DNA of 64,000 nt from Shewanella loihica PV-4 (GCF_000016065.1 NC_009092.1:4340001-4404000), one strand, 5' to 3'; positions 25,816 to 35,006 are shown, counted from the stretch's first letter. Notes: generated from the sequence alone by a model not told the origin. Program-made: numbers and translations.

Positions 25816-26358
25816 AAACATCTGAAATATAAATAATAACAGTATGTCATTACTAAAATAAAGTGATCTGCCGCAAAACAATACTCACTTATTTTCAGGA
25901 AAGAGCGAGCCCTGTAATACTTCTTATTTAATACAAACAAGGCTATCCAAAACTCTTATTGCTACACAAAGGTCACAGCGAAACATCAAATAGACAGGGT
26001 ATTAAGCAGATCTATCAGCCTTATCCTTCATTCCAGACTTAGTCTACTCCTGGCGCTGAATCGCTGAACATCAGCCAAAAGTGTGACTTGCACGGCACTG
26101 CAAGGTGAGTCAAATCCAGCATAGATAACACTCCCGCCAAGCCTTGGGTTCAGCAACAAAATCCATTGTGGTCACGACAAAAAAAATTAGCTTTTCTCCA
26201 GTGGGGTTTATCAATAAGGTCGCGCCCTAAACAGGCGATGGAAAACCTCAGACAATCGAATGAAAACCAAGGAAAAAAGTCAGCGGTGCCACGGTGGTGG
26301 CCAATTATGACTATAGTTAAGCCAACTGAGCTTTTCTGCTGGCCGCGCGCCGTGCTTA
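25816..26358. other. gene-free stretch between cassette array and rimK leader
   Basis: No coding region could be supported on either strand, and no integrase remnant was noticed. Base composition shifts from AT-rich (to about 25990) to backbone-like after 26040, which may mark the array border. Confidence 0.5.
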
Positions 26359-26425
26359 GGTGACCTCACCCCCACGCGACGCCTAGCGCCGTCGCTGTCG
26401 ATTGTTCGCCCTGAGGCCAACAATC
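26359..26425 (+). promoter_or_regulatory. three consecutive perfect inverted repeats in the rimK leader
   Basis: GGTGA-CC-TCACC (26359-26370), GCGACG...CGTCGC (26376-26395) and GATTGTT...AACAATC (26400-26425) follow each other within 67 bp and end 60 bp before the rimK ATG. No T-run follows, so they are not simple terminators. Confidence 0.5.
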
Positions 26426-26485
26426 ACTTTGAATTTGAAAGCATTATTTTTTAATTACTTAAAGATTTACACTAAGGAAGTAGAG

Positions 26486-27391
26486 ATGCGTATTGCAATC
26501 TTGTCTCGCAATGAAAACTTATACTCCACCCAACGCCTGAAAGAAGCCGGCGAAGCTCGCGGCCACGAGGTGGACATCATAGATACACTGCACTGCTACA
26601 TGGATATCACCAGCAGCAACCCAACCGTGCGTTACATGGGTAAGGTACTGCCTAAGTATGATGCCGTGATCCCTCGCATCGGCTCGTCGATCACCTTCTA
26701 CGGTACGGCCGTGGTGCGCCAGTTTGAGATGATGGGCACCTTCTGTGTCAACGAGTCTGTGGCCATCAGCCGTTCTCGCGATAAGCTGAGATCCCTGCAG
26801 CTGCTGTCACGCAAGGGCATCGGCCTGCCACGTACCGGATTTGCCAGCAAGCCCGACAAGATCCAGGATTTGATCAAGAACGTGGGCGGCGCGCCCCTGG
26901 TGATCAAGCTGCTGGAAGGCACCCAGGGCATAGGCGTGGTCTTGGCCGAAACCAATAAGGCGGCCGAGAGCGTGATCGAGGCCTTCATGGGTCTCAAGGC
27001 CAACATTCTGGTGCAGGAGTTCATCAAGGAAGCGGGCGGCGCCGATATCCGCTGCTTCGTGGTGGGTGATAAGGTAGTGGCGGCCATGAAGCGTCAGGCG
27101 GCCGAAGGCGAATTTCGCTCTAACCTGCACCGTGGTGGTGTGGCCCAGCTGGTGCGCCTCTCTAAGGATGAGCGTGCGACGGCCCTCAACGCCGCCAAGG
27201 CGATGGGGCTAAACCTCTGTGGTGTGGATATCTTGCAATCGAACAACGGCCCAGTGGTGATGGAAGTGAACTCCTCGCCCGGACTGGAAGGGATAGAACA
27301 GGCGACCGGTAAGGATGTGGCCGGGCTGATCTATGAATTTATTGAGAAGAAGGCGAAACCCAACGCCAACAGAACTCGCGGAAAAGGCTAA
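26486..27391 (+). CDS. rimK: ribosomal protein S6 - L-glutamate ligase RimK
   Basis: 301 residues from ATG 26486, with AAGGAAG upstream; [20 protein letters not shown] is the typical start. ATP-grasp features are seen: [38 protein letters not shown], and the metal-site [15 protein letters not shown]. RimK adds glutamates to the C-terminus of S6 and so alters ribosome behaviour; it is cytoplasmic. The TAA is followed directly by the ATG of the M14-type hydrolase gene, and rimB follows, giving a three-gene operon. Confidence 0.96.
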   Translation: MRIAILSRNENLYSTQRLKEAGEARGHEVDIIDTLHCYMDITSSNPTVRYMGKVLPKYDAVIPRIGSSITFYGTAVVRQFEMMGTFCVNESVAISRSRDKLRSLQLLSRKGIGLPRTGFASKPDKIQDLIKNVGGAPLVIKLLEGTQGIGVVLAETNKAAESVIEAFMGLKANILVQEFIKEAGGADIRCFVVGDKVVAAMKRQAAEGEFRSNLHRGGVAQLVRLSKDERATALNAAKAMGLNLCGVDILQSNNGPVVMEVNSSPGLEGIEQATGKDVAGLIYEFIEKKAKPNANRTRGKG

Positions 27392-28414
27392 ATGAGCGAA
27401 GCACTTACCATAGCGGGTGTCGATATCCAGCCCGGCACCCAGCACCAGCTTGAACTACCGGTAGCCAGCCTGTACACGGACACTCAGGTGTCGATACCTG
27501 TGCATGTGATCCGCGCTAAGAAAGATGGCCCCAAGGTGTTTGTCAGCGCCGCGGTGCATGGCGATGAGCTCAATGGTATCGAGATCATCCGCCGGTTGAT
27601 CCAGAGTAAGCTCAAGCTGCTCAAGGGTACCTTGATCTTGGTGCCCATGGTCAATGTCTATGGAGTGCTGAATCAGAGCCGTTACATGCCCGACAGGCGT
27701 GACCTTAACCGCTGTTTTCCCGGTTCGCCCAAGGGGTCGCTGGCCGGACGGGTGGCATACACCTTCTTAAACAGCATAGTGCAGCACTGCGACTATGGTA
27801 TCGACCTGCATACCGGGGCTATCCACAGATCTAACCTGCCACAGATACGTGCCAACCTGGATGACGAGCAGACCCTGGCCCTGGCTCAGGCCTTCGGCGT
27901 GCCTGTGCTGCTCAACGCCAACGTGCGCGACGGCTCGCTGCGGGAAGCCGCGGTGAACAAGGGCACCCGGGTGCTGCTGTATGAGGCAGGCCAGGCGCTA
28001 AGGTTTGACGAGCTGTCGATACAGACAGGCGAGCGGGGGATCCTCAATGTGCTGTCGTCACTTGGGCTGATCCGTAAACGCCGCCTGCGCAAGAAGATAG
28101 AACCCTTCATCGCCAACCGCAGCGACTGGACCCGCGCCTCGGCCAGCGGCTTCGTGTGCGAGTTTGCCAAGCTGGGCGCCTATGTGGAGAAGGGCCAGGT
28201 GCTGGCGGAGATCAACAGCCCACTGGGCGAGCTGATCCAGAGCGTGGTATCGAACCGCACGGGTATCGTCATAGGCAAGCAGAATATCCCCCTGGTGCTG
28301 GAGGGAGACGCCATGTTCCATGTGGCCTACTTTGGTAGCGCCGCCGACGAGGTGGCGGAACATATTGAGATAATGAACGATCAGATAATGCCGCTGACCA
28401 CCCAGACCATCTAG
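27392..28414 (+). CDS. M14-family succinylglutamate desuccinylase/aspartoacylase-like hydrolase
   Basis: 340 residues. Zinc-site residues are visible: His56 and Glu59 in AAVHGDELNG and His140 in GIDLHTGAIH; the DLNRCFPGSPKGS substrate loop is also typical. A C-terminal beta domain with GAYVEKGQVLAEINSPLGE and NRTGIVIGKQNIPLVLEG resembles the usual lid. Such enzymes cut amide bonds next to acidic amino acids. Its position, with no gap after rimK and before rimB, suggests it acts on glutamate tails or a related glutamyl compound, which is inference. Confidence 0.9.
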   Translation: MSEALTIAGVDIQPGTQHQLELPVASLYTDTQVSIPVHVIRAKKDGPKVFVSAAVHGDELNGIEIIRRLIQSKLKLLKGTLILVPMVNVYGVLNQSRYMPDRRDLNRCFPGSPKGSLAGRVAYTFLNSIVQHCDYGIDLHTGAIHRSNLPQIRANLDDEQTLALAQAFGVPVLLNANVRDGSLREAAVNKGTRVLLYEAGQALRFDELSIQTGERGILNVLSSLGLIRKRRLRKKIEPFIANRSDWTRASASGFVCEFAKLGAYVEKGQVLAEINSPLGELIQSVVSNRTGIVIGKQNIPLVLEGDAMFHVAYFGSAADEVAEHIEIMNDQIMPLTTQTI

Positions 28415-28444
28415 GGGCGGCCAAGACATTAAGGGATACAAGCG

Positions 28445-28870
28445 ATGAACAAGATCATCATAGGCAACTTAGAGGCCTGCGATCTGCCGGATCTGGGCAT
28501 CAAGGATCTGCAGGTACGCATCGACACGGGCGCCAAGACCTCCGCCCTGCACGTGGATAACCTCAAGCGGATCAAGGTGGGCGGGCGGCCCTATGTCGCC
28601 TTCGACCTGCATCCGGACGTGTATGACCTGGAGCAGATAGTCCACTGTAAGGCGCCGGTGCGCGACTCGCGCCGCATCAAGTCCTCCAACGGCGAGGTAG
28701 AGCAGCGCTGCGTGATAGCGACCACACTCAAGCTGGGGGAGCATGAGTGGCCCATAGAGCTGACCCTGAGCAATCGCCAGGACATGACCTACCTGATGCT
28801 GCTGGGCCGTGAGGCCATGGGCGATCGCGTCCTGGTGGATCCCTCCCAGAGTTTTCTGATTAACGGCTAG
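28445..28870 (+). CDS. rimB: RimB-like retropepsin-type protease (PF05618, ATP-dependent zinc protease family)
   Basis: 141 residues. The aspartyl-protease-like motif VRIDTGAKTSALHVDNLKRI and the later LTLSNRQDMTYLMLLGREAM are diagnostic of this family. In Pseudomonas the family member RimB works with RimK in modifying ribosomal protein S6. Here it is the third gene of the rimK operon, 30 bp after the M14-type hydrolase. The symbol follows that precedent. Confidence 0.85.
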   Translation: MNKIIIGNLEACDLPDLGIKDLQVRIDTGAKTSALHVDNLKRIKVGGRPYVAFDLHPDVYDLEQIVHCKAPVRDSRRIKSSNGEVEQRCVIATTLKLGEHEWPIELTLSNRQDMTYLMLLGREAMGDRVLVDPSQSFLING

Positions 28871-28875
28871 CCAGT

Positions 28876-28899
28876 GAGTGCCTGTTATCGCAGGCACTC
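28876..28899 (+). terminator. hairpin after the rim operon
   Basis: GAGTGCCTG / CAGGCACTC is a perfect 9-bp stem with a six-base loop; no T-run follows, so it may stabilise the 3' end rather than terminate. Confidence 0.4.
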
Positions 28900-28993
28900 G
28901 CAACACCTTTGCCGACCAAAGGTCAGCGTTTCAATGGTTTAGTTAACGGCTTTCCCTTACACTGTCCCCCAAGCTCAACCAAGGACATCCCCT

Positions 28994-30364
28994 ATGACAA
29001 TGCCAGACCCAACAGCACAAACCGATCAGGCGGCCAGAGACGATTTACTCGCCCGCGTCATCGACATTGTCAGCCATCCCGAGGCGGAGGAGCTACCCTC
29101 CCTCGGCTTTATCAGCGACTATTCCGATGCCGACCTGGCCGACCTGCTGGAGTCGGTGAGCGACCAGTATCGTTCGCCCATCTGCCGTAAGATCCCTATC
29201 GACCGCGGCTGGCCCATATTGCACCTGCTGCACTATGAAACCGCCCGCCACGTCTTAGATCTGCTCAGCCCCGAGCAGCTACAAGGGCTGGCACGGCGCA
29301 TCTCTGAGATAGATATCCTCACCTTCGCCGAGATTCTGCCCGGCGACATAGTCGAAGACTATCTGGATCAGCAAGAAGCCCTCACCACGGAGCAGATGCA
29401 GCAGGCGCTGAGCTACCAGGATGAGGCCGTCGGCCGTTACCTCAACAACAATATTCTGCGCTCGCGTCCAACCGCCACGGTCGGCCGGGTGCTGGAGCGC
29501 CTGAACAAGCAGAAGCAGCGGGAGTATGTGGCCGTGTATGGCGTCGATGCCGAGGGACAGTTCCACGGCGGCTGTACCCTGGAGCAGCTCTATCGTGAGG
29601 ATCCCGCCACGCCATTGTCTGAGTGTCTCACCGAACTCGAGGCCGTAGGCGACGAGCTGGATATCACTCAGGCGGCGCAGCAGTTTAATCCGGCGGCAGG
29701 CTTTGCCTGGGTGCCGGTGGAGAAAGGCGGCAAGATCATCGGCGCCATCGCCCTGTCGACCCTGATGCACCGCCTCAAGGAGCGAAGCCTGGAGGTGCTG
29801 GTGTCTGAGACCCCACAGGATGAGGAAGACCTCTTCACCCCGGTTGGCGTGGCGGCGCGCATGCGAGCCATCTGGCTGACCACCAACCTGCTGACGGCCT
29901 TTCTCGCCTCCTGGGTGATCGGCCTGTTTGGCGACGCCCTGCAACAGGTGGTGGCCCTGGCCATACTCATGCCGGTAGTCGCCAGCATGGGCGGCATCGC
30001 CGGCAGTCAGACCCTGGCGGTGGCCCTTCGGGGTATCGCGCTGAACCACTTGAAGCGCAGCAACCTCACCCTGCTGCTGGACAAGGAGCTGAAGATCGCC
30101 GCCTTCAACGGCGTGCTACTGGGCGCCCTCATAGGTGTGGTGGTCAGTTGGTGGTTCTCCTCCCTGGCGCTGGGGGGCATCATCTTCGTGGCCATCGTCT
30201 TCAACAGCCTGGCGGCGGCCTCGTCGGGTACGGTTATTCCCTTTTTGCTCAAGCAGATGCGTATCGACCCTGCGGTGGCGGGCTCGGTGATCCTCACCAC
30301 AGTCACAGACGTGGTGGGCTTCTTCATCTTCCTCGGCCTGGGTAGCCTGCTCCTGCTGAGCTAG
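28994..30364 (+). CDS. mgtE: MgtE-type magnesium transporter
   Basis: 456 residues; AAGGA lies eight bases before the ATG. The N domain (DLADLLESVSDQYRSPICRK) and CBS-like part (RPTATVGRVLERLNKQKQRE; TPLSECLTELEAVGDELDIT) precede five C-terminal membrane helices. The pore signature is LMPVVASMGGIAGSQTLAVA, and the last helices include VILTTVTDVVGFFIFLGLG. It is a divalent-cation channel gated by cytoplasmic magnesium. Transcribed alone after the rim operon. Confidence 0.95.
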   Translation: MTMPDPTAQTDQAARDDLLARVIDIVSHPEAEELPSLGFISDYSDADLADLLESVSDQYRSPICRKIPIDRGWPILHLLHYETARHVLDLLSPEQLQGLARRISEIDILTFAEILPGDIVEDYLDQQEALTTEQMQQALSYQDEAVGRYLNNNILRSRPTATVGRVLERLNKQKQREYVAVYGVDAEGQFHGGCTLEQLYREDPATPLSECLTELEAVGDELDITQAAQQFNPAAGFAWVPVEKGGKIIGAIALSTLMHRLKERSLEVLVSETPQDEEDLFTPVGVAARMRAIWLTTNLLTAFLASWVIGLFGDALQQVVALAILMPVVASMGGIAGSQTLAVALRGIALNHLKRSNLTLLLDKELKIAAFNGVLLGALIGVVVSWWFSSLALGGIIFVAIVFNSLAAASSGTVIPFLLKQMRIDPAVAGSVILTTVTDVVGFFIFLGLGSLLLLS

Positions 30365-30488
30365 CCCTAGACTTGGTGTTGATATGAGTCGAGGCATGCG
30401 GCGTAGCACAAGACGGCGCGGCGAAACCTGACATAGGTAAGGTTAATAGGCTCGAATCTGTGGTAAAACACCCGGCATTCGAAAACGG

Positions 30489-30510
30489 TGGGCAGGATAA
30501 AACCTGCCCA
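30489..30510 (+). promoter_or_regulatory. hairpin in the yeiH leader
   Basis: TGGGCAGG / CCTGCCCA forms a perfect 8-bp stem around ATAAAA, 17 bp before the start. A GTG inside it (30488) is therefore unlikely to be the start codon. Confidence 0.45.
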
Positions 30511-30526
30511 TCTGGTTAAACAAGAT

Positions 30527-31483
30527 ATGGAACCGATGAAAGCATTGTTTCAAAAGTGGCCCTTTCCCCCCGCTCAGGCGATCTTCTTTGTCGCCGGCGC
30601 CCTCTGTCTGACACCGGTGATCTCCTCCCCCATCGCCCTGGTGATCGGCTTCACCCTGGCAAGCCTAGGTTTGGTACCCCACAATCTGGATATCGGCGCC
30701 CTGACCAAGAAGCTGCTGGCCTACGCCATTATCGGTCTCGGCTTCGGCATTCAGCTCGACGCTGCCATCAGCGCCAGCAGCCAAAATATCGGGCTGATCT
30801 TAGGCTCTATCGTATTCACCCTGCTGCTGGGGACTGCCCTGGGTAGACTGCTCAGAGTCGATGCCAAGCTGAGCCATATGATCGCCTCGGGCACCGCCAT
30901 CTGTGGTGGCAGCGCTATCGCCGCTGTGGCCCCGGCCATCAAGGCAGACAGCCAGGATACGGCCATAGCGTTGGCGACCGTGTTCGTGCTCAACTCCATC
31001 GCCCTATTTCTGTTTCCGGCCCTCGGGCATCTGTTGCAGCTGAGTCAGTATCATTTTGGGGTATGGAGCGCCATCGCCATCCACGACACCTCGTCGGTCG
31101 TGGGCGCCGCCTCGGCCTATGGTGACGAGGCGCTGCGCACCGCCACCACGCTCAAGCTGGCCAGGGCCCTGTGGATAGTGCCGGTGGCGCTGGTGAGTGC
31201 CATGGCGTTTGGCGGCAATCGACGCAAGATCGCCGTGCCTTTCTTTATCCTCTTCTACTGTCTCGCCATACTGCTGGCGCACTTCCTGCCTCAGGGGCAG
31301 GTGCTGTATGACGGCATCTTTGCCTTGTCTAAGCGGGTGTTGGTGCTGTGTCTGTTTATGATCGGCGCGGGGATCACCATAGGTAAGATGCGCCAGGCGG
31401 GAATGCGGCCGATGGCCCTGGGATTACTGCTTTGGCTGATTATCGGCGCGGGTTCTCTGCTCTACATCATCAACTTTAGCTGA
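30527..31483 (+). CDS. yeiH: YeiH/UPF0324-type putative sulfate exporter
   Basis: About 318 residues from ATG 30527 (an ATG at 30536 is equally possible). Around ten hydrophobic segments are visible. Family motifs: LLAYAIIGLGFGIQLDAAI, MIASGTAICGGSAIAAVAPA with conserved GTAICGGSAIAA, and IAIHDTSSVVGAASAYGDEAL. The family is linked to sulfite/sulfate export in some bacteria, and function is not proven. The 3' end overlaps, on the opposite strand, the end of a 63-residue membrane-protein gene. Confidence 0.9.
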   Translation: MEPMKALFQKWPFPPAQAIFFVAGALCLTPVISSPIALVIGFTLASLGLVPHNLDIGALTKKLLAYAIIGLGFGIQLDAAISASSQNIGLILGSIVFTLLLGTALGRLLRVDAKLSHMIASGTAICGGSAIAAVAPAIKADSQDTAIALATVFVLNSIALFLFPALGHLLQLSQYHFGVWSAIAIHDTSSVVGAASAYGDEALRTATTLKLARALWIVPVALVSAMAFGGNRRKIAVPFFILFYCLAILLAHFLPQGQVLYDGIFALSKRVLVLCLFMIGAGITIGKMRQAGMRPMALGLLLWLIIGAGSLLYIINFS

Positions 31484-31615
31484 GACGCTGTAGCGCCACA
31501 CCAGGGTCACTATGGTGATAAAGGCCACCAGCTCCACCAGGGATCGGGTTAGCCCTGTGGTGAGCCAGGACGCCAACAGGAAGGCGCAACATAAAAGCAC
31601 TAGCCACTTCTTCAT
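31424..31615 (-). CDS. 63-residue two-helix membrane protein
   Basis: Start at ATG 31615, strongly supported by AAGGAGG seven bases upstream. Two hydrophobic helices (WLVLLCCAFLLASWLTTGL; LVELVAFITIVTLVWRYSV) and a polar C-terminus VDDVEQRTRADNQPKQ. No family recognised. Its last 60 bp are antisense to the end of yeiH, so the two genes converge and overlap. Confidence 0.65.
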   Translation of the reverse strand: MKKWLVLLCCAFLLASWLTTGLTRSLVELVAFITIVTLVWRYSVSAKVDDVEQRTRADNQPKQ

Positions 31616-31744
31616 CTTTGCCTCCTTATATTTGACCAAATGGTCTGGCGAAATGATCGAGTGGCTATTATTTATTGCCGCCGAAATCTCAGCAAATATC
31701 CGTTTTTACTAACAAATAGCTGAATCGGCTAAGCACTAAATCGA

Positions 31745-32470
31745 CTAACTTATGACGGCGTAGGGATCCTTATCGGCGTCGCTGTTCCATTGATATTCGG
31801 TGAGCGTCTCTATCTTCCGCGCCTGAGCCTCGCCATAGGTTTGGGCGATATAGAAGAGGGCTGCATCTATCCCCGCCGACACGCCGGATGAGGTGAGGAA
31901 ACGGCCATCGTCCACCCAACGGGCGCTGGGCTGCCAGATAACCTTGTCGTTTAATCCTGTCACCCAGGTATAGGCCATCTTGTTGGTGGTGGCGCTCACG
32001 CCATCGAGCAGATCGGCCTTGGCCAATAAGGCCGCGCCGGTACAGACGGAGAACACCTTGTTAGAGACCTTCACCTGACGCCTCAGCCAGTCCAACAGGC
32101 GAGTGTCGTCCACCAGCTTGCGCGTGCCCATGCCGCCGGGGACCAGCAGGAGATCGCACTCGACCACCTCATCGAGCTGGCGATCGGCCACCACTCGCGG
32201 CCCCTGATAGCTGCGCACGATAGACTGGGGGCCGATAAGGGTGATCTCGACGCTGGGCAGATGCCCCAACATCTCTAGCGGGCCATGAAGATCTAAGGTT
32301 TCATAGTCGTCAAACACCAGGGCCAGCACCTTGAGCGGCGCCTGGGGTTGATCACCCGACGGTAAATGCTGCTGTATTTGATTCGACGTCGGACTCGCGG
32401 CAAAAAGCTTAGGGGAGAGACCGGCGGCGAATACCGCGCCGCCGGCCAGGATAAATTCTCGTCTGTTCAT
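31745..32470 (-). CDS. exported DJ-1/PfpI family protein
   Basis: 241 residues. MNRREFILAGGAVFAAGL is a twin-arginine-type signal (NRREFI), so the protein may be exported folded. The core shows LKVLALVFDDYETLDLHGPL, then CDLLLVPGGMGTRKLV and the nucleophile elbow VFSVCTGAALLAKADLLDG with the conserved Cys, as in isonitrile-hydratase-like and chaperone/glyoxalase members. The exact reaction is unknown. A signal-bearing member of this usually cytoplasmic family is unusual. Confidence 0.88.
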   Translation of the reverse strand: MNRREFILAGGAVFAAGLSPKLFAASPTSNQIQQHLPSGDQPQAPLKVLALVFDDYETLDLHGPLEMLGHLPSVEITLIGPQSIVRSYQGPRVVADRQLDEVVECDLLLVPGGMGTRKLVDDTRLLDWLRRQVKVSNKVFSVCTGAALLAKADLLDGVSATTNKMAYTWVTGLNDKVIWQPSARWVDDGRFLTSSGVSAGIDAALFYIAQTYGEAQARKIETLTEYQWNSDADKDPYAVIS

Positions 32471-32599
32471 CTATGAGTTAAGCCAGTTTAGGTAAGAGGT
32501 TGGCGCCAGTGTAACCGCCCACGACGCGCCATACAGCGCGGCATGGGACTTCTGCTAGCCAGCGCGCAAATCCTGTGAAACCTTGATGCCTGATCCAGA

Positions 32600-33805
32600 T
32601 CAGTAGAAAGGCGTAGGATCCACATCCAAACTGCTGGGCGACACGCCGCGCTCGATGAAGAGATCCGATTTAAGCAGATCCACCATGGTCACCTCGGTGT
32701 AATGCTTATGCTTCACCGAATAGAAGGTCTTGAGCACGGGATGCAGGGCGTCTCTGTCTTTCGCCTCCCAGACGATGCCAATCCGACCGTCAGAGAGCTG
32801 CACCAGTGAACCCACGGGGTAGATACCGACGCAGCGGATAAACTCATACACCAGCTTCTCATCCAGATGGAAGGGGGTCAGGCTGAGTAGAATCTTAAAG
32901 GCGGCAGCCGGGCTCATCGCCTCCTTGTAGCAGCGAGTCGCGGTCAGGGCGTCGAAGATATCCACGATACAGCTCATGCGGCCATGGAGGGAGATCTCCT
33001 CTCCCTTTAGACCATTGGGATAGCCCTTGCCATCGAGCTTCTCGTGGTGCATCAGACAGACGTCGCGGCTGATCTGCGACAGATCCTCTGTCTCGGCCAG
33101 GATCTCCTGAGCATAGACCTGATGCAGCTTCATATGCTCAAACTCTTCCGGCGTCAGGCGCCCCGGCTTGTGCAGTATGCGATTATTGACGCGCACCTTG
33201 CCGATATCGTGCAAGATACCGCCCACCGCTAACTGTTTGAGCACGCTACGCTTAAGCTTGAGATAGCGACCAAAGGTCACCAGCAGGAAGGCCACATTGA
33301 TGGAGTGTTCCAGCAGGTAGGCATCTTTAGAGCGCAGGGCCGAGATACACTTGAAGGCGTCGGCATCGAGCATGACGGATTCGAGCATCTTGTCCGCCAG
33401 CGCCTCGAAGGGCTCTACCTTGACCGCCTTACCCTCGAAGGTCTCGGACAAGACCTTCTTGACCAGATCTTTCGCCTCGCTCATCAGGCGTTTGGCCTTC
33501 TCCTGGGACTGATCCCGGGTCAGGCGTATTATCTTCTCCGGCTCTTGTTTCGGCCTGAGTCCACACTCTGGCGCCGACCTTTCTACGTCGACCCAGACAT
33601 ACTCGATACCGTTACGCACCAGCTTATCTATGGCTTGTCGATCTTTAATCTGTCCCGGATTGGTGATATTGACTCTTCCCTGATGATCGATAGCCGCAAC
33701 ATACATACCCAGCGCCAGGTTTGGCACCGGCACCTTCATGACATCCGCTTTTTCGTTCACACTTTCGGTCATACCGCTTTCCAAAAAATCACCCGGTTTT
33801 CGCAT
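32600..33805 (-). CDS. HD-GYP domain cyclic di-GMP phosphodiesterase (DUF3391 N-terminus)
   Basis: 401 residues. The N-terminal DUF3391 part (KVPVPNLALGMYVAAIDHQG) is followed by the HD-GYP domain: KDAYLLEHSINVAFLLVTFG, GGILHDIGKVRVNNRILHKP, FEHMKLHQVYA, MHHEKLDGKGYPNGLKGEEI and IVDIFDALTATRCYK. All metal-binding histidines/aspartates and the GYP motif are intact, so it should hydrolyse c-di-GMP and promote motility over biofilm. Starts at ATG 33805 (AAGGAG close) or 33772 are both possible. Confidence 0.95.
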   Translation of the reverse strand: MRKPGDFLESGMTESVNEKADVMKVPVPNLALGMYVAAIDHQGRVNITNPGQIKDRQAIDKLVRNGIEYVWVDVERSAPECGLRPKQEPEKIIRLTRDQSQEKAKRLMSEAKDLVKKVLSETFEGKAVKVEPFEALADKMLESVMLDADAFKCISALRSKDAYLLEHSINVAFLLVTFGRYLKLKRSVLKQLAVGGILHDIGKVRVNNRILHKPGRLTPEEFEHMKLHQVYAQEILAETEDLSQISRDVCLMHHEKLDGKGYPNGLKGEEISLHGRMSCIVDIFDALTATRCYKEAMSPAAAFKILLSLTPFHLDEKLVYEFIRCVGIYPVGSLVQLSDGRIGIVWEAKDRDALHPVLKTFYSVKHKHYTEVTMVDLLKSDLFIERGVSPSSLDVDPTPFY

Positions 33806-34011
33806 CCGCTCCTTTTTAGCCTAGTCTAAATCCCTTAGCTTCGGTGCGATTGCCTGTGAAAACACTGTGATAGGAGGAAATTATAGTATGCCTGGGCGCG
33901 GCAGAACGCCAGAGGCCGGCGAGGATAGTTTCAGGCTGAAGGCCGATTTATCCCCATTTGCCGGCCCCCGAAAATGATGCAAGTTTTTGTAAAGCAAAGA
34001 CTAATATACTG

Positions 34012-34218
34012 CTACAAGAAGGTACACTCGATGGCGTCGATCAACCAACGACGACGGGCACAATTAACGCAGGAACGCTCGATATCATCCACCTGCTCAT
34101 CCTCATCGTCGGCGATGAAGCCGTCGCACTCAGCCGCCAGTTGTCGCGAGGCGGCATAGTCTTCCCCGGTTATGGTCAGTTGCCAGCGCCCCTGGCGTAG
34201 TTCAAATGCTTGCTGCAT
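34012..34218 (-). CDS. small CxxC protein of the TonB-ECF operon
   Basis: 68 residues from ATG 34218, with GAGGAG just upstream (an ATG at 34230 overlaps that ribosome site). The sequence is acidic in the middle (FIADDEDEQVDDIE) and ends with SCVNCARRRWLIDAIECTFL; the CxxC plus a third Cys could bind zinc or a cluster. No family recognised. It is the last gene of the operon, 32 bp after the TiaS-like gene. Confidence 0.65.
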   Translation of the reverse strand: MQQAFELRQGRWQLTITGEDYAASRQLAAECDGFIADDEDEQVDDIERSCVNCARRRWLIDAIECTFL

Positions 34219-34250
34219 CTTGCTCCTCATCGACTTTACTGTGTGGGCCG

Positions 34251-35006
34251 TTAATAGTGTTTCAGCTGCTGCTTGAGGGCGTTGCGCCAGCGGCCCTGAT
34301 CCTCATACACCAGTAGAGAGACCTGATGATCCCGATAGACGGCCTTGACCTTGCCAGACAGATAGAGGAGCGTCTTGAAGCAGAGCTGCTCGCCGCTATT
34401 GCTGAGCACACGGTCGACCCCGGTCAGCTCGATCGCCTCACCGACCGAGAGTGACACCTCGCCCGCCTCTAGGCCGGGCAGGTTAAACTGCCCCTTGATG
34501 CGACCATCGTTGCCCTGCAGCCTAAGTCCCAGCCCCGCGAGTGCACCTATGATCCCCTGCCCAGTGCCGCCATGTTCACTCAGGTGTATGCCAAGCAGCT
34601 CGGCCAGGGCGTAGGCTTGCGCCTTGGTCTTCACCTCTTCCTTAGCCTGCTCGCCGAAGGCGATGAGCGCCTCACGATCACATGAATGCTGCAGATCCAG
34701 CAGGGCGATGCCGGGGTCGGACGCCGCGGCGCTCTCGCTACGCAGATGGGCCACGGCTATCTCTAATATCTCATCCTGAGACTTAGCGGTGCGCACCTGA
34801 AAACACATGGCGCTGTTATGGGAGGTGTAGGGAATATCAGGGTGCACATAGAGCTGATGCCTAGTCACGAAGGCGCAGCGGCTCAGGTGATTATCGCTCA
34901 GCAGATGCGCTATCTCCTCGGCGATCTCCCCGGTTCCCTTGGTGCCGATATCATCGGTATCGTCGATGCACACCAACCAAGATCTCAACCCAGATGCTCT
35001 CACCAT
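34251..35006 (-). CDS. TiaS-like protein (tRNA-Ile2 agmatinylcytidine synthetase N-terminal region)
   Basis: 251 residues; AGGAG lies eight bases before ATG 35006. The N-terminal motif LVCIDDTDDIGTKGTGEIAE, VHPDIPYTSHNSAMCFQV and the later HLSEHGGTGQGIIGALAGLG parallel the three conserved blocks of archaeal TiaS (IDDTDS..., nPNIP.KTRGNGA, GNGRGLIGALAAIG). Archaeal TiaS joins agmatine to tRNA-Ile2 C34, but is longer; bacteria use TilS for that step. The lack of the C-terminal part and the ECF-transporter neighbours argue for a different substrate, perhaps the imported one. Function not assigned. Confidence 0.75.
   Translation of the reverse strand: MVRASGLRSWLVCIDDTDDIGTKGTGEIAEEIAHLLSDNHLSRCAFVTRHQLYVHPDIPYTSHNSAMCFQVRTAKSQDEILEIAVAHLRSESAAASDPGIALLDLQHSCDREALIAFGEQAKEEVKTKAQAYALAELLGIHLSEHGGTGQGIIGALAGLGLRLQGNDGRIKGQFNLPGLEAGEVSLSVGEAIELTGVDRVLSNSGEQLCFKTLLYLSGKVKAVYRDHQVSLLVYEDQGRWRNALKQQLKHY

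Noticed and set aside
25731..25940. 69-residue minus-strand open frame upstream of the first cassette gene
   Set aside because: It runs through the putative recombination site and the ribosome site of the next gene, with no protein-like pattern.
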